Positions 42,317 through 50,786 of a stretch of DNA of 64,000 bases are shown piece after piece; the stretch's first letter is position 1; every line of letters starts with the position of its first letter. Both the position numbers and the translations under genes were made by a program. The stretch spans positions 1-64,000 of the forward strand of contig DATARD010000190.1 of assembly GCA_036264355.1 (NCBI GenBank). Direction: 5' to 3'. Origin of the DNA: UBA5704 sp036264355. GTDB taxonomy: Bacteria; Acidobacteriota; Thermoanaerobaculia; Multivoradales; UBA5704. The notes under the pieces were generated by a model, which worked only from the letters and a program-made list of their open reading frames with translations, did no database searches and was not told the origin of the DNA.

Positions 42317-43171
42317 TCAGCCGTCGATGAACTCGGCCTTCACCCGCGCCGGCAGGATGCCGGCGGTGTAGCCGCGGTCGAGCAGGAGCTGCACGGCGCG
42401 CCGGCCGGCCTCGCCGTAGGAGCGGGTCCAGTCGTTGACGTACATCCCGACGAAACGGTCCGAGCGCTCGGGATCGTCCTCCAGGCCGCGGGCGTAGCGG
42501 ACGGCGTAGTCCAGCGCCTCCTTGCGGTGGTCGAGCCCATACTCGATACTCTGGGTGAGCAACCGGCAGAGACGGCGCTTCAGCTCTTCGTCGAGATCGC
42601 GCTTGATGCCGTTTCCCCCCAGAGGGAGAGGGAGACCGGTCTCCCCTTTCCACCAGGCGCCGAGGTCGACGACGCTGTGCAGCCCGAGATCCCCATAGGT
42701 GAGCTGCCCCTCGTGGATCACGACGCCGGCGTCGAATTCGCCGGCCTGCACGACGTCGAGGATGCGGTCGAACGGGACGATCGCCGTGGTCACCTCCGGC
42801 TGCCAGAGATGGAGGGTCAGGTTCGCCGTGGTGAGCTGGCCGGGGATCGCCACCTTGCGCCCCGCCAGGTCGTCCCGGGAGAGCGGGCCGCGGGAGACGA
42901 CGATCGGGCCGTAGCCGTCGCCGAAGCTCGCCCCGGAGGGCATGAGCTGATAGCGGTCGGCGAGGTGCGCATAGCCGTGGAAGGAGAGGGCGGTGATCTC
43001 GTAGGTGCCGTGGAACGCCGCCTGGTTCAAAGTTTCGATATCCTGGAGGACGTGCCGGATCTCCAGGCCTGCCGTATCCAGGATCCCCTGGGTCAGGGCA
43101 TAGAACATGAATGCATCGTCCGAGTCAGGGCTGTGGGCGATACGGATCGTGGTGGTCGGATTCTCGCTCAT
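42317..43171 (-). CDS. mqnD: 1,4-dihydroxy-6-naphthoate synthase
   Basis: 284 residues with the substrate-binding-protein fold of MqnD: IRIAHSPDSDDAFMFYALTQ near the N-terminus, DIETLNQAAFHGTYEITALS, PGQLTTANLTLHLW and AGVVIHEGQLTYGDLGL. MqnD catalyses the last dedicated ring-forming step of the futalosine route to menaquinone. This implies menaquinone as respiratory quinone, in keeping with the (now decayed) quinone-linked sulfide enzyme. First gene of the mqnD-HAD operon. Confidence 0.9.
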   Translation of the reverse strand: MSENPTTTIRIAHSPDSDDAFMFYALTQGILDTAGLEIRHVLQDIETLNQAAFHGTYEITALSFHGYAHLADRYQLMPSGASFGDGYGPIVVSRGPLSRDDLAGRKVAIPGQLTTANLTLHLWQPEVTTAIVPFDRILDVVQAGEFDAGVVIHEGQLTYGDLGLHSVVDLGAWWKGETGLPLPLGGNGIKRDLDEELKRRLCRLLTQSIEYGLDHRKEALDYAVRYARGLEDDPERSDRFVGMYVNDWTRSYGEAGRRAVQLLLDRGYTAGILPARVKAEFIDG

Positions 43172-43248
43172 GGCGCGGGGAGGCTATCACAACCGAACTG
43201 TCCTCGAAGGAGGACGTTTTCTCAAGGAACATCCAAGGAGATTGATCG

Positions 43249-43635
43249 ATGAAAATGCCGTCGCGCAGTCAATGGGCTCTGCTCTTCGCGTCCGCCCTGG
43301 TGATCGTAGGGCTGGCCGCTCCGTATGTCCTGCATGCCGACGACGGGTTCGCCAGCGATGGCTACCTGAAGGATGACGGGAGGTGCCTCATCCTGACCGA
43401 GCATGACGGCCATCAGCGCGTGCTGGTAGGCGCCACCAACGGCCTGGGAGCGCAGGACCACGTCCGCCTCTGGGGCCGCCCGGTCCGCGGCGCCGAGTGC
43501 AACCACTACCGCACCCCCGCCTACGAGGTCACCGAGGTCTTGACGGTGTGGGCCAACGACCGCCACACTAAGACCTTCTACGATCATGAGAAGGACGGCT
43601 CGTTCGAGCGGTGGGCGCGACGCAACCGCGGCTGA
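43249..43635 (+). CDS. Small secreted OB-like protein, family copy 1
   Basis: 128 residues with a signal peptide (LLFASALVIVGLAAPYVLHA). The mature domain reads DDGFASDGYLKDDGRCLILT, EHDGHQRVLVGATNGLGAQD, HVRLWGRPVRGAEC and YEVTEVLTVW, then an acidic C-terminus. It resembles small OB-fold proteins of the DUF5818 type. Two Cys could form a disulfide. Two paralogues follow in tandem on the same strand. Start at 43249 with AGGAG. Function unknown. Confidence 0.75.
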   Translation: MKMPSRSQWALLFASALVIVGLAAPYVLHADDGFASDGYLKDDGRCLILTEHDGHQRVLVGATNGLGAQDHVRLWGRPVRGAECNHYRTPAYEVTEVLTVWANDRHTKTFYDHEKDGSFERWARRNRG

Positions 43636-43660
43636 GGCGGGCTGTTCCAAGGAGAGAGCG

Positions 43661-44044
43661 ATGAGAATGTTCTGCAGTCGTCTGGCAGTGGTTTTCGGGT
43701 TGGTCCTGCTGATCGGAGGCTTGGCGGCCCCCCTCAATGCGGACAACGGCTTCGCTTCAGACGGCTATCTGAGCTGGGATGACAACGGCGAATGCCTGCT
43801 GCTGCACGAGCACGACGGGCACGTGCGGATCCTGACCGGCGCGATCGACGGCCTTGACGAGGAGGACCACGTCCGCCTCTGGAGCCACGCTGTCAACGGT
43901 GCCGAGTGCAACGGCAACCGGGGCCAGGCCTACGAGGTCACCGAGGTGCTCACCCTGTGGGCCGACGACAACCACAGCGAAACTTACTACGACCACGAGA
44001 CCGACGGCTCCTTCCTGAGCTGGGTGGCGCGCAACCGCGGCTGA
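43661..44044 (+). CDS. Small secreted OB-like protein, family copy 2
   Basis: 127 residues starting at the ATG at 43661 (AAGGAGAG site), 25 bp after copy 1. Signal peptide LVLLIGGLAAPLNA, then DNGFASDGYLSWDDNGECLL, GHVRILTGAIDGLDEEDHVR and AYEVTEVLTLWADDNHSET. It is about half identical to copy 1, with the same two Cys and the same FYDHE/YYDHE-DGSF ending ARNRG. An intrinsic terminator follows at once. Confidence 0.8.
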   Translation: MRMFCSRLAVVFGLVLLIGGLAAPLNADNGFASDGYLSWDDNGECLLLHEHDGHVRILTGAIDGLDEEDHVRLWSHAVNGAECNGNRGQAYEVTEVLTLWADDNHSETYYDHETDGSFLSWVARNRG

Positions 44045-44047
44045 GGC

Positions 44048-44073
44048 AAGGCGGCCGCACGGCCGCCTTTTTT
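44048..44073 (+). terminator. Intrinsic terminator after copies 1 and 2
   Basis: AAGGCGGCCG-CA-CGGCCGCCTT forms a 10-bp stem that runs straight into TTTTTT. It sits three bases after the copy 2 stop, so copies 1 and 2 form one transcript and copy 3 is separate. Confidence 0.9.
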
Positions 44074-44165
44074 CGGTCGTCCCCTCCTCTGGCATCTCCC
44101 TTGCTACATCTATAGAAGCGAGAAGGCTTTTCGATCGGAAAGCCGAGACTGGAGGAGGTAGCATC

Positions 44166-44879
44166 ATGAGAAAATCTTCGAGCAGAAACCTCACACGATT
44201 TTTCGTGCCCGCCCTGTTGCTTGGCGCGGGCCTGTCGCTGCATGGAACCGCCGCCCGCGCGGCGGACAACGGCTTCGCGATTGATGGGTACTTGAGCAAT
44301 GACCAGAACAGCGGTTGCATGGTCCTGCGCGAGCACGACGGTGGCACGCGGTTCCTGGCCGGCGCGACCGGCGGCCTGCAATCGGGTGAGCACGCGCGTC
44401 TCTATGTGCGCGCGGTGAACGGCTCGGTCTGCAACGTGCGCGGCAACGCCTATGAGGTCTCCGAGGTGCTGACCCTGTGGTGAGATGACCGGCACAAGAC
44501 GACCACGTATGACCATCTGACCGACGGGACCTTCGGCGACTACGTCAACCGCAGCCAGGGCGGCTATCACGGCAACGGCTACGGTTACCGCCAGGGCATG
44601 GACAACGGCCAGTATCGCCAGGGATATCCGGACCAGAGGGACCAGAGGGGCTACCGCGATGACAATCGCGGCGACCTGATCAGCCTGCGCGGCCGGTTGT
44701 CCGACGACGAAGGCGGCGCCTGCCCGGTGCTGCGCACCCGCGACGGCCAGGTCTGGAATCTGGAAGGCGATCTGAGCCGGTTCCGCGACCACGCGCGCGT
44801 GCGGGTGGTGGGCTGGGCCGAACCCGACTCGCGGTGCGGTGGCCAGACGCTCCACGTCCGCCGCATGACCAGCGACTAG
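44166..44879 (+). pseudogene. Copy 3 of the secreted family, two domains, interrupted by an in-frame TGA
   Basis: The ATG at 44166 has a GGAGGAGG site and a signal peptide (ALLLGAGLSLHGTAARA). The first domain parallels copies 1 and 2 up to YEVSEVLTLW, then a TGA at 44481-44483 sits where the paralogues have Ala. The same frame resumes with DDRHKTTTYDHLTDGTFGDY, a Gly/Tyr/Gln-rich linker (YRQGMDNGQYRQGYPDQRDQ) and a second OB-like domain (LISLRGRLSDDEGG, LEGDLSRFRDHARVRVVGWA). Read through, it would be 237 residues. A point mutation (GGA to TGA or similar), a base-call error, or recoding are all possible; an SECIS-like loop was not identified. Confidence 0.7.
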
Positions 44880-44908
44880 AGCTGGCTCCTCCAGGTGCAG
44901 GGGGGCGC

Positions 44909-44936
44909 AGGGCGGCCGGAAGGCCGCCCTGTGTAT
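44909..44936 (+). terminator. Terminator between copy 3 and the convergent FAD oxidase gene
   Basis: AGGGCGGCC-GGAA-GGCCGCCCT, a perfect 9-bp stem followed by GTGTATTTATTC. It ends right at the stop codon of the opposite gene, so it may serve both strands. Confidence 0.75.
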
Positions 44937-46376
44937 TTATTCGTACTGGATGAACCCGGCCCCCAGGATGTGGTCCGGATCGAACCGCTGCTTGGCCGCC
45001 TGCATGCGCGGCCACTCGTTGCCGTAGTGGGCCGCCCATTTCTCGGCGGTGTCGAAGGTGACATAGCCGGAGAGGTAGCGCTTGCCGCCGTAGTGGATCG
45101 ACAGGTCGCTGCACAGGTCGAGCTGGCTGAGGGCGCGCTCCAGGGCCCAGGCCGGAACCCCCGGCAGGATGCCCCAGCCCATCACGAAGTCCCCTTCCGG
45201 ATGCATGAAGAGCGGCACGTCCGAGGTGCGCGCGTAGGCCGGCCAGAGGAGGATTTGGCCGCCCGGCCCGAGCGCCTGCGGCGGGGTGATGGCGAGCACC
45301 GACTCGATGAACTCGCGCGCCGTGTCCCAGGGCAGGGTGGTCTCCATCCAGGGGTGATGCATGTCCCAGTAGCCGCCGCGCCGCCACAACTCGAAGACCG
45401 GGTCCATCCGGCAGCAGAATTCGAGCTGGGTGTAGTCGCTGGTCTCCAAGTGCTTGTATGGGGTGAGGCCGGCGAGCACGGCCTGGGTGTCCGGCTCCTC
45501 GCCGTCGTCATATTCGACCGTCAGGTGGAGCGGATACATCCAGTAGGCGAACGTCTGCACGCCTTCGGCCAGCTCCATCCCCTCGCCGATCTTGCGGATG
45601 CCCTGGAAGCAGGGGGTGCACCACGACTCCAGGGACGAGAAGGTCGGATTGGCCGGGTCCATCACCTTCTTCGCGTCGGCCATCAGCGCGCCCAGGTCGT
45701 CGTACAGCAGGTAGTACTTGCGGACGCGCGGCTTGCAGTGGCGCAGGCGGATCTTGGCCTTGGTGATGATGCCGAACTGCCCGAGGCTGCAGCGCACGGC
45801 GTCGAACAGCTCGCGGTTCTCGTCGCGCGAGCAGGTGACGATCTCGCCCGCGCCGGTGACCACTTCGAGCTCGACCGCGGTGTCCGCCTGGGTGCCATAG
45901 CGGAAGCTGGCGACGCCGAGACCGGCCATGGAGAGCGTGCCGGCGATGGTGACGTTCAGATTGTTGGTGAGGACGCGCGGCACCAGGCCGTGCTCCAGGC
46001 TGGCGCGCACGAGCTGCCGCCACACGACGCCGCCGCCCACCGTGGCGACCTCGCCGGCGGTGTCGATCTCGTGGATCGTGCTGAGCGACGAGGTGTCGAG
46101 GAGGACGCCGTCCTTGACCGTCGACTGGCCGGTCTGGGTGTGCCCCTGGCCGCGGGCGACCAGCGGGATCTTCCGCTCGCGGCAGAAGCGCACGACCGCC
46201 GCCACCTCGTCGGCCGAGGCGCAGCGCGCCACCGCGCCGGGCAGGCGGTCCACCATGCGGCCGAAATCGGAGCGGAACTGGGAGCGGGTCTCCTCGTCGA
46301 GGAGAATGCGGTCACCGAAAACCTCCTTGAGCTCAAGGAAGTCGCGAGACGTAGCCGGTGGAATCGTAACGGTCAT
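44937..46376 (-). CDS. FAD-linked oxidase, cytokinin dehydrogenase-like
   Basis: 479 residues. The FAD-binding PP-loop region is seen as CASADEVAAVVRFCRERKIP, ARGQGHTQTGQSTVKDGVLL and GGGVVWRQLVRASLEHGLVP, with TIAGTLSMAGLGVASFRYG. The C-terminal substrate domain has WPRMQAAKQRFDPDHILGAG, like plant-type cytokinin dehydrogenases. The usual His of bicovalent flavin attachment may be the one in GQGHTQTG. Likely an oxidase or dehydrogenase of an amine or alcohol; substrate unknown. No signal peptide. Last gene of the minus-strand group with rhodanese, STAS and methyltransferase. Confidence 0.82.
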   Translation of the reverse strand: MTVTIPPATSRDFLELKEVFGDRILLDEETRSQFRSDFGRMVDRLPGAVARCASADEVAAVVRFCRERKIPLVARGQGHTQTGQSTVKDGVLLDTSSLSTIHEIDTAGEVATVGGGVVWRQLVRASLEHGLVPRVLTNNLNVTIAGTLSMAGLGVASFRYGTQADTAVELEVVTGAGEIVTCSRDENRELFDAVRCSLGQFGIITKAKIRLRHCKPRVRKYYLLYDDLGALMADAKKVMDPANPTFSSLESWCTPCFQGIRKIGEGMELAEGVQTFAYWMYPLHLTVEYDDGEEPDTQAVLAGLTPYKHLETSDYTQLEFCCRMDPVFELWRRGGYWDMHHPWMETTLPWDTAREFIESVLAITPPQALGPGGQILLWPAYARTSDVPLFMHPEGDFVMGWGILPGVPAWALERALSQLDLCSDLSIHYGGKRYLSGYVTFDTAEKWAAHYGNEWPRMQAAKQRFDPDHILGAGFIQYE

Positions 46377-46420
46377 AAAGCGGAGCTCTCCAGGATCACG
46401 CCGAGCGAACGCCGCTCCCC

Positions 46421-46984
46421 TCAGCGTGGAGGAGGCGGCGGGGGCGGCGGGGTTGCATTCTCTGGGACAGGGACGGGAACAGGGACGGGTGCCGGGGGCG
46501 TAAGCTGCCGGCCGGATTTCTGGGCGGCGGCGGTCTCGGCGGCGTGGCCGGCCAGATCGAGGGGCAGCACGGTGCGGAAGCCTTTGCGGATCCAGCCGTC
46601 GATCCCACCGTCCATCAGCACCGCGTTCTCGAAACCGGAGGAGGTCAACACCGCCATGCCTTCCTCGGAGCAGACCTGGGTGTCACAGTAGACGAGGAAG
46701 GTCTCCTCGCGCAGCGCGCTCAGCTCCAACAGACGATAAGGGAGCCGGTCGACCGGGATGTTGTAGGCCCGGAAGAGGTGGCCGGTGTCGCCGTTGAACG
46801 CCTGCGGGCTGCGCAGGTCGAGGATCAGGATGTTCGGGCTGTCGTGCATCATCTCATAGGCGATGGGGGGGCTCACCTTGCTGTACGGCGGGCGGTGTGC
46901 CGCCCGCTCCGCCATCCGCCGCTTGAGGGCGCTGCAGCCGGGGAGGAGCAACAGGCACAGGGCCAGGAGAGCTGTCCGCCGCAT
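46421..46984 (-). CDS. Rhodanese-domain lipoprotein
   Basis: 187 residues. A lipobox (ALCLLLLPGCSAL) directs it to the membrane. The rhodanese fold is seen as NILILDLRSPQAFNGDTGHL, then the active-site loop VYCDTQVCSEEGMAVL with its Cys, and NAVLMDGGIDGWIRKG. The C-terminus is a Pro-Val then poly-Pro tail, likely disordered. Rhodaneses carry sulfane sulfur; in the exported form the role may be redox or sulfur handling. It lies 6 bp after the STAS gene. Confidence 0.85.
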   Translation of the reverse strand: MRRTALLALCLLLLPGCSALKRRMAERAAHRPPYSKVSPPIAYEMMHDSPNILILDLRSPQAFNGDTGHLFRAYNIPVDRLPYRLLELSALREETFLVYCDTQVCSEEGMAVLTSSGFENAVLMDGGIDGWIRKGFRTVLPLDLAGHAAETAAAQKSGRQLTPPAPVPVPVPVPENATPPPPPPPPR

Positions 46985-46990
46985 GTCTCT

Positions 46991-47329
46991 CTACCGCGCC
47001 GCGGTGAGGGCCGCGTCAACGGTGTCATAGATGGAGAACAGCTCGGCAAGCTTCGCCACCTGGAGCAGCTTGCGGATCCGTTCCGACGGATTGACCAGGA
47101 TCAGCTCGCGGTGGGAGCTGCGGAAGCGGCCGAGATAGCCCACCAGCTCGCCGATCCCCGTCGAGTCGATGAAGTTGATTTTCGAGAAGTCGATGATCAC
47201 GTGGCCGCGGTCGTCGGCGAGGGCGCGCTCCAGCGTCTGCGCGAAGAACTGGGCGCTTTCGCCGAGCTTGATGACCCCCTCGACGTTGAGAAGGGTGAAC
47301 CCGTTGAGATGGCGCTTTTCGACGATCAT
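46991..47329 (-). CDS. STAS-domain anti-sigma factor antagonist
   Basis: 112 residues: GFTLLNVEGVIKLGESAQFF, VIIDFSKINFIDSTGIGELV with the phosphorylatable Ser in the DSTGIGEL motif, and LILVNPSERIRKLLQVAKLA. This is the SpoIIAA/RsbV-type switch protein, normally controlled by an anti-sigma kinase; neither the kinase nor a phosphatase is in the window. The start overlaps the upstream methyltransferase stop (ATGA). Confidence 0.9.
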   Translation of the reverse strand: MIVEKRHLNGFTLLNVEGVIKLGESAQFFAQTLERALADDRGHVIIDFSKINFIDSTGIGELVGYLGRFRSSHRELILVNPSERIRKLLQVAKLAELFSIYDTVDAALTAAR

Positions 47330-47853
47330 TCCGCGGGGCCGCTGAAGGCGGGAAGTCTAGCACAAACTGGTGGCTCACCTCCGCTCGGCCAGCAGAGCCG
47401 GCGGTGCGCCGCGAACGCCTGCCGCTTGAACCGCTGCGTCGCCGGGTGGTCGCACTCGAAAAACCGCACGTCCGGCCGTTCGCGGTGGAGGCGCAGGGCG
47501 AGCGTGCCGAGCCCGGCGCCGAGCACGACGACTTGCAAGATGCCGGAGTCCCCGGAAGACGTCGTCAGCGCGGCGCGGACGGCGTCCTCCAGGAAGAGCT
47601 TGCGCACCGCGTAGTGGAGCATAATGCCGGGGATGACGAACGTCTCGGCCGCATAGGCCAGGCCGCGCGGCAGCGCATGCCCGCCGGCCCACGCCGCCAG
47701 ACGCGCCGCTTTCGGATCGGCGCTCTCCAGAAACCAGCGATACGCCTCCGCCGCCTCCGCCGGCACCAGCACCGCGGTGCGCGGATCGCGCGACAGAAAC
47801 AGCATCGCCCTGGCGATCAGAAGAGCCGTTTCGCTCGGCCGCTCCGCTCTCAT
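47326..47853 (-). CDS. SAM-dependent methyltransferase, LCM family, C-terminally short
   Basis: 175 residues. Family features are LPRGLAYAAETFVIPGIMLH, VVVLGAGLGTLALRLHRERP (SAM-binding loop) and VRFFECDHPATQRFKRQAF. Members of the leucine carboxyl methyltransferase group normally continue for another 90-110 residues; here a Pro-rich tail ends at the STAS gene. The protein is therefore truncated or frameshifted, though it still overlaps the next start in the way of an intact operon. The target is unknown. Confidence 0.7.
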   Translation of the reverse strand: MRAERPSETALLIARAMLFLSRDPRTAVLVPAEAAEAYRWFLESADPKAARLAAWAGGHALPRGLAYAAETFVIPGIMLHYAVRKLFLEDAVRAALTTSSGDSGILQVVVLGAGLGTLALRLHRERPDVRFFECDHPATQRFKRQAFAAHRRLCWPSGGEPPVCARLPAFSGPAE

Positions 47854-47895
47854 GCTCGGGAGGGTAACAGAGCGCCTCTGCTACCATCCCCCGCC

Positions 47896-49083
47896 ATGCC
47901 CCGGAAACCACGCGGCCCCCTGACCGGCATCCGTGTCATCGATGCATCGCGGGTGCTGGCCGGACCCTATCTCGCGATGCTGCTCGGCGATCTTGGAGCC
48001 GAGGTGATCAAGATCGAGAAGCCGGACGGCGGCGATCAGTCGCGCGGCTGGGGACCGCCGTTCGTCGGTCCTCCGGAGGAACGGGTCTCGGCCTATTTCG
48101 TCGCCGCCAACCGCAACAAGCGGTCGGTGGCCCTGGATCTCAAGGACGCCGCGGGACGGGAAGCTTTTCATCGCCTGCTCGCCGGAGCGGATGTGCTGGT
48201 GGAGAACTTCCTGCCAGGGGAATGGCGCAAGCTGGGATTCCGCAGCACAGCCTTCACGAAAAAATACCCACGGCTCCTGCACTGCACCATCTCCGGCTAT
48301 GGCACCGGCCCGGACGCGGACCGGCCGGCGTACGACGTCGCGCTGCAAGCCGAGACGGGGCTGATGTCCCTCACCGGTTTCGCCGGCACGGAGCCGGTAC
48401 GGGTAGGCGTCGCGGTGGTCGACATCCTCTCCGCGCTCTACGGCCTGTCAGGGCTGCTCGCGGCGCTCTATGCGCGGGACGCGGGAGGCGCCGGTCCGCG
48501 CCGGCGGCGAGTGGAGGTGTCGATGATCGACGCCGGCACCGCCTTCCTTTCCTATGCCGCGCAGTCGTGGCTCGCCGACGGCCGGCAGCCGGCTCCCCTG
48601 GGATCGCGCCACCCCAATCTAGCGCCCTACCAGGCGTTCCGGGCGCGCGACGGCTGGTTCATCGTCGGCGTCGGCAGCCAGGAGCTCTGGCACCGCTTCT
48701 GCCAGGCGATCGCACGGCCGGAGCTCGAGACCGATCCGCGCTTCGCGACCAATGCCGCGCGGGTCCGCAACCGGAACGACCTCGACCGCCTCCTCGGCGA
48801 GGTCTTCGCGGCTCAACCCACCGCGTTCTGGGACCGGCTGATGCGCGAGCACCGCATTCCGGCGGCGCCGACGGCGACCGTGGGCGAAGCCGTGGAGCGC
48901 GCCCGCGACCGTGGCCAGGTGCTGCCGCTCCTGGCGGGCGCTTACGGCGAGCTCGCGACCGTGGCCGCGCCGTTCCTGTTCAACGGCGTGCGCACCGTCC
49001 CCACGCTGCCGCCGCCAGCCCTTGGGCAACATACGGCTGAAGTCTTGCGTAAGGTAGGGTTGGCCACGAAACGCCGAAGGTGA
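47896..49083 (+). CDS. CaiB/BaiF family III CoA-transferase
   Basis: 395 residues from the ATG at 47896. Signatures: LTGIRVIDASRVLAGPYLAM, LLGDLGAEVIKIEKPDGGDQ, NRNKRSVALDLKDAAGREAF, the catalytic Asp region GPDADRPAYDVALQAETGLM, and GLLAALYARD. It moves CoA between acyl-CoA and a free acid. No pathway neighbours help to pick the substrate. Divergent from the methyltransferase group across 42 bp. Confidence 0.92.
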   Translation: MPRKPRGPLTGIRVIDASRVLAGPYLAMLLGDLGAEVIKIEKPDGGDQSRGWGPPFVGPPEERVSAYFVAANRNKRSVALDLKDAAGREAFHRLLAGADVLVENFLPGEWRKLGFRSTAFTKKYPRLLHCTISGYGTGPDADRPAYDVALQAETGLMSLTGFAGTEPVRVGVAVVDILSALYGLSGLLAALYARDAGGAGPRRRRVEVSMIDAGTAFLSYAAQSWLADGRQPAPLGSRHPNLAPYQAFRARDGWFIVGVGSQELWHRFCQAIARPELETDPRFATNAARVRNRNDLDRLLGEVFAAQPTAFWDRLMREHRIPAAPTATVGEAVERARDRGQVLPLLAGAYGELATVAAPFLFNGVRTVPTLPPPALGQHTAEVLRKVGLATKRRR

Positions 49084-49110
49084 TCGTTGACCCTCAAGGG
49101 GGAGGAATCC

Positions 49111-50781
49111 ATGCCTCGCATCTTTCTTCTCGCTTCGCTCCTGGTCCTCGCTGACCCCCGGGTGGATTGGGAGCACCGGGTACCCGAGCTGATGCGCGCC
49201 GGCGAGGTGCCGGGCGTCTCGATCGCGGTGATCCGCGACGGCAAGCTCTTCTGGAGCGGCGCCTTCGGCGTGGCGGATCCATCCACGGGTGCCGTAGCAC
49301 GACCGGACACCACGTTCCAGGCCGCGTCCTTGAGCAAACCGGTCTTCGCCTACACCGTGCTGCGCCTGGTCGACCGCGGCGCCCTCGGCCTGGATACACC
49401 GCTGGTCAGCTATCTCCCCTACGAGCGTTTCGCGGATGAACGCGCCGCGCGCATCACCGCCCGCATGGTCCTCTCCCATACGACCGGCCTGCCCAACTGG
49501 GGCGGCGACAAGCTGAAGCTCGCCTTCGCGCCGGGGGAGCATTTTTCCTACTCCGGCGAGGGCTACTTCTACCTTCAGAAAGTGGTCGCGAAGATCACCG
49601 GCACGCCTCTCGCCGAGCTCGCCCGCCGCGAGGTCTTCGCGCCGCTGGGAATGACCCGCACGAGCTACGTCTGGCTGGGCCAGCCCGCAGCGGCCGGCGT
49701 CGACGACTCCGGCAACGTGCAGAGCACCGATCCGGGCCAGGCGGCGAACGCGGCGGCCAGCCTGCTGACCACCGCCGGAGACTACAGCCGCTTCCTGCTC
49801 GCCGTCGTCACCGGCCAGGGGCTCAAGCCGGAATCCGCCGCCGCCATGCTGACGCCGCAGATCCATGTCCCCGCCAAACGGGACGATCCCGCGTCCGCGC
49901 CGCGCGACGACATGTCCTGGGGGCTCGGCTGGGGACTGGCCAAGACCGGCGACGGCGAATTCTTCTGGCACTGGGGGCACCAGGACGCCTGGCGCGCCTT
50001 CACCGCAGTGCGGCGGGATGGCCGCGCCGGGCTCGTCGTCTTCACCAACAGCGCCACCGGCCTGTCGATCGCCCGCGACCTCGCCGATCTGGCCGGGGTC
50101 GGCGGCCTGCCCGTCCTCGACTGGAACGGCTACGAGAGCTACGACAACCCGCGCTGGAAAGCCCGCCGGGAGCTGCTGCACATTTTTTCGGATCAGGGCG
50201 CCGAGGCCGGCCGGCGCCGCTTCGCCCAGATGCGAGACTCCGCACCCGAGGTCGTCGACGCCAAGCTGGCGGATGAGCTTGCCGATCTCCTGGAAGGCCG
50301 CGGCAAGGCGGCGGAAGCCGCCGCCCTGCTCACCCAGGGCGCCGGCGCGAACCCTTCAGCCAAGAGCTACGGCAGCCTCGGCGACGCCTGGCTCGCCGCG
50401 GGAGAGCTTGAACGCGCCCTCGAAAGCTACGAAGCGGCCGCGAAGCTCGATCCGTCGTCACCCCACACCGACGAAATCCGCTGGATCCGGGAATGGCTCG
50501 CGCTGAAGAAGAACCCGATCAGCCTCTCTGCCGAGGCCCTCCGCCGGTTCGCCGGCGACTACGGTCCACGGCACGTGCGTCTCGACGGCGGAGCCCTCAC
50601 CTACACCCGGACCGGCCGCCCGCGAGCCCTCCGCCTGCTGCCAGCCACCGCCGACACCTTCTTCGTGGAAGGCCGCGACAATCTCAGAATCCAGTTCGCC
50701 GTCGATGCCGCCGGCCGCGCGACCAGGATCATCATTGTCGGCCCGGAAGGCCCGCAGGACTCCTCGCCGCGCGATCCGTAG
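49111..50781 (+). CDS. Beta-lactamase-family serine hydrolase with TPR-like tail
   Basis: 556 residues from the ATG at 49111 with a GGGGGAGG site. A weak signal peptide (RIFLLASLLVLA) leads to the hydrolase: VPGVSIAVIRDGKLFWSGAF, SLSKPVFAYTVLRLVD (SxxK), YSGEGYFYLQKVV (Y-S-G in place of YxN) and HWGHQDAWRAF in place of the KTG motif. A helical TPR-like part (SLGDAWLAAGELERALESYE) and a lipocalin-like end follow. Probably a periplasmic esterase or peptidase. Its stop is 5 bp from that of the convergent gene. Confidence 0.85.
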   Translation: MPRIFLLASLLVLADPRVDWEHRVPELMRAGEVPGVSIAVIRDGKLFWSGAFGVADPSTGAVARPDTTFQAASLSKPVFAYTVLRLVDRGALGLDTPLVSYLPYERFADERAARITARMVLSHTTGLPNWGGDKLKLAFAPGEHFSYSGEGYFYLQKVVAKITGTPLAELARREVFAPLGMTRTSYVWLGQPAAAGVDDSGNVQSTDPGQAANAAASLLTTAGDYSRFLLAVVTGQGLKPESAAAMLTPQIHVPAKRDDPASAPRDDMSWGLGWGLAKTGDGEFFWHWGHQDAWRAFTAVRRDGRAGLVVFTNSATGLSIARDLADLAGVGGLPVLDWNGYESYDNPRWKARRELLHIFSDQGAEAGRRRFAQMRDSAPEVVDAKLADELADLLEGRGKAAEAAALLTQGAGANPSAKSYGSLGDAWLAAGELERALESYEAAAKLDPSSPHTDEIRWIREWLALKKNPISLSAEALRRFAGDYGPRHVRLDGGALTYTRTGRPRALRLLPATADTFFVEGRDNLRIQFAVDAAGRATRIIIVGPEGPQDSSPRDP

Positions 50782-50786
50782 CCGGC

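Noticed and set aside
44481..44483. Selenocysteine codon
   Set aside because: The paralogues have Ala and not Cys at this place, and no SECIS-like hairpin was recognised directly after the TGA; a mutation or base error is more likely.
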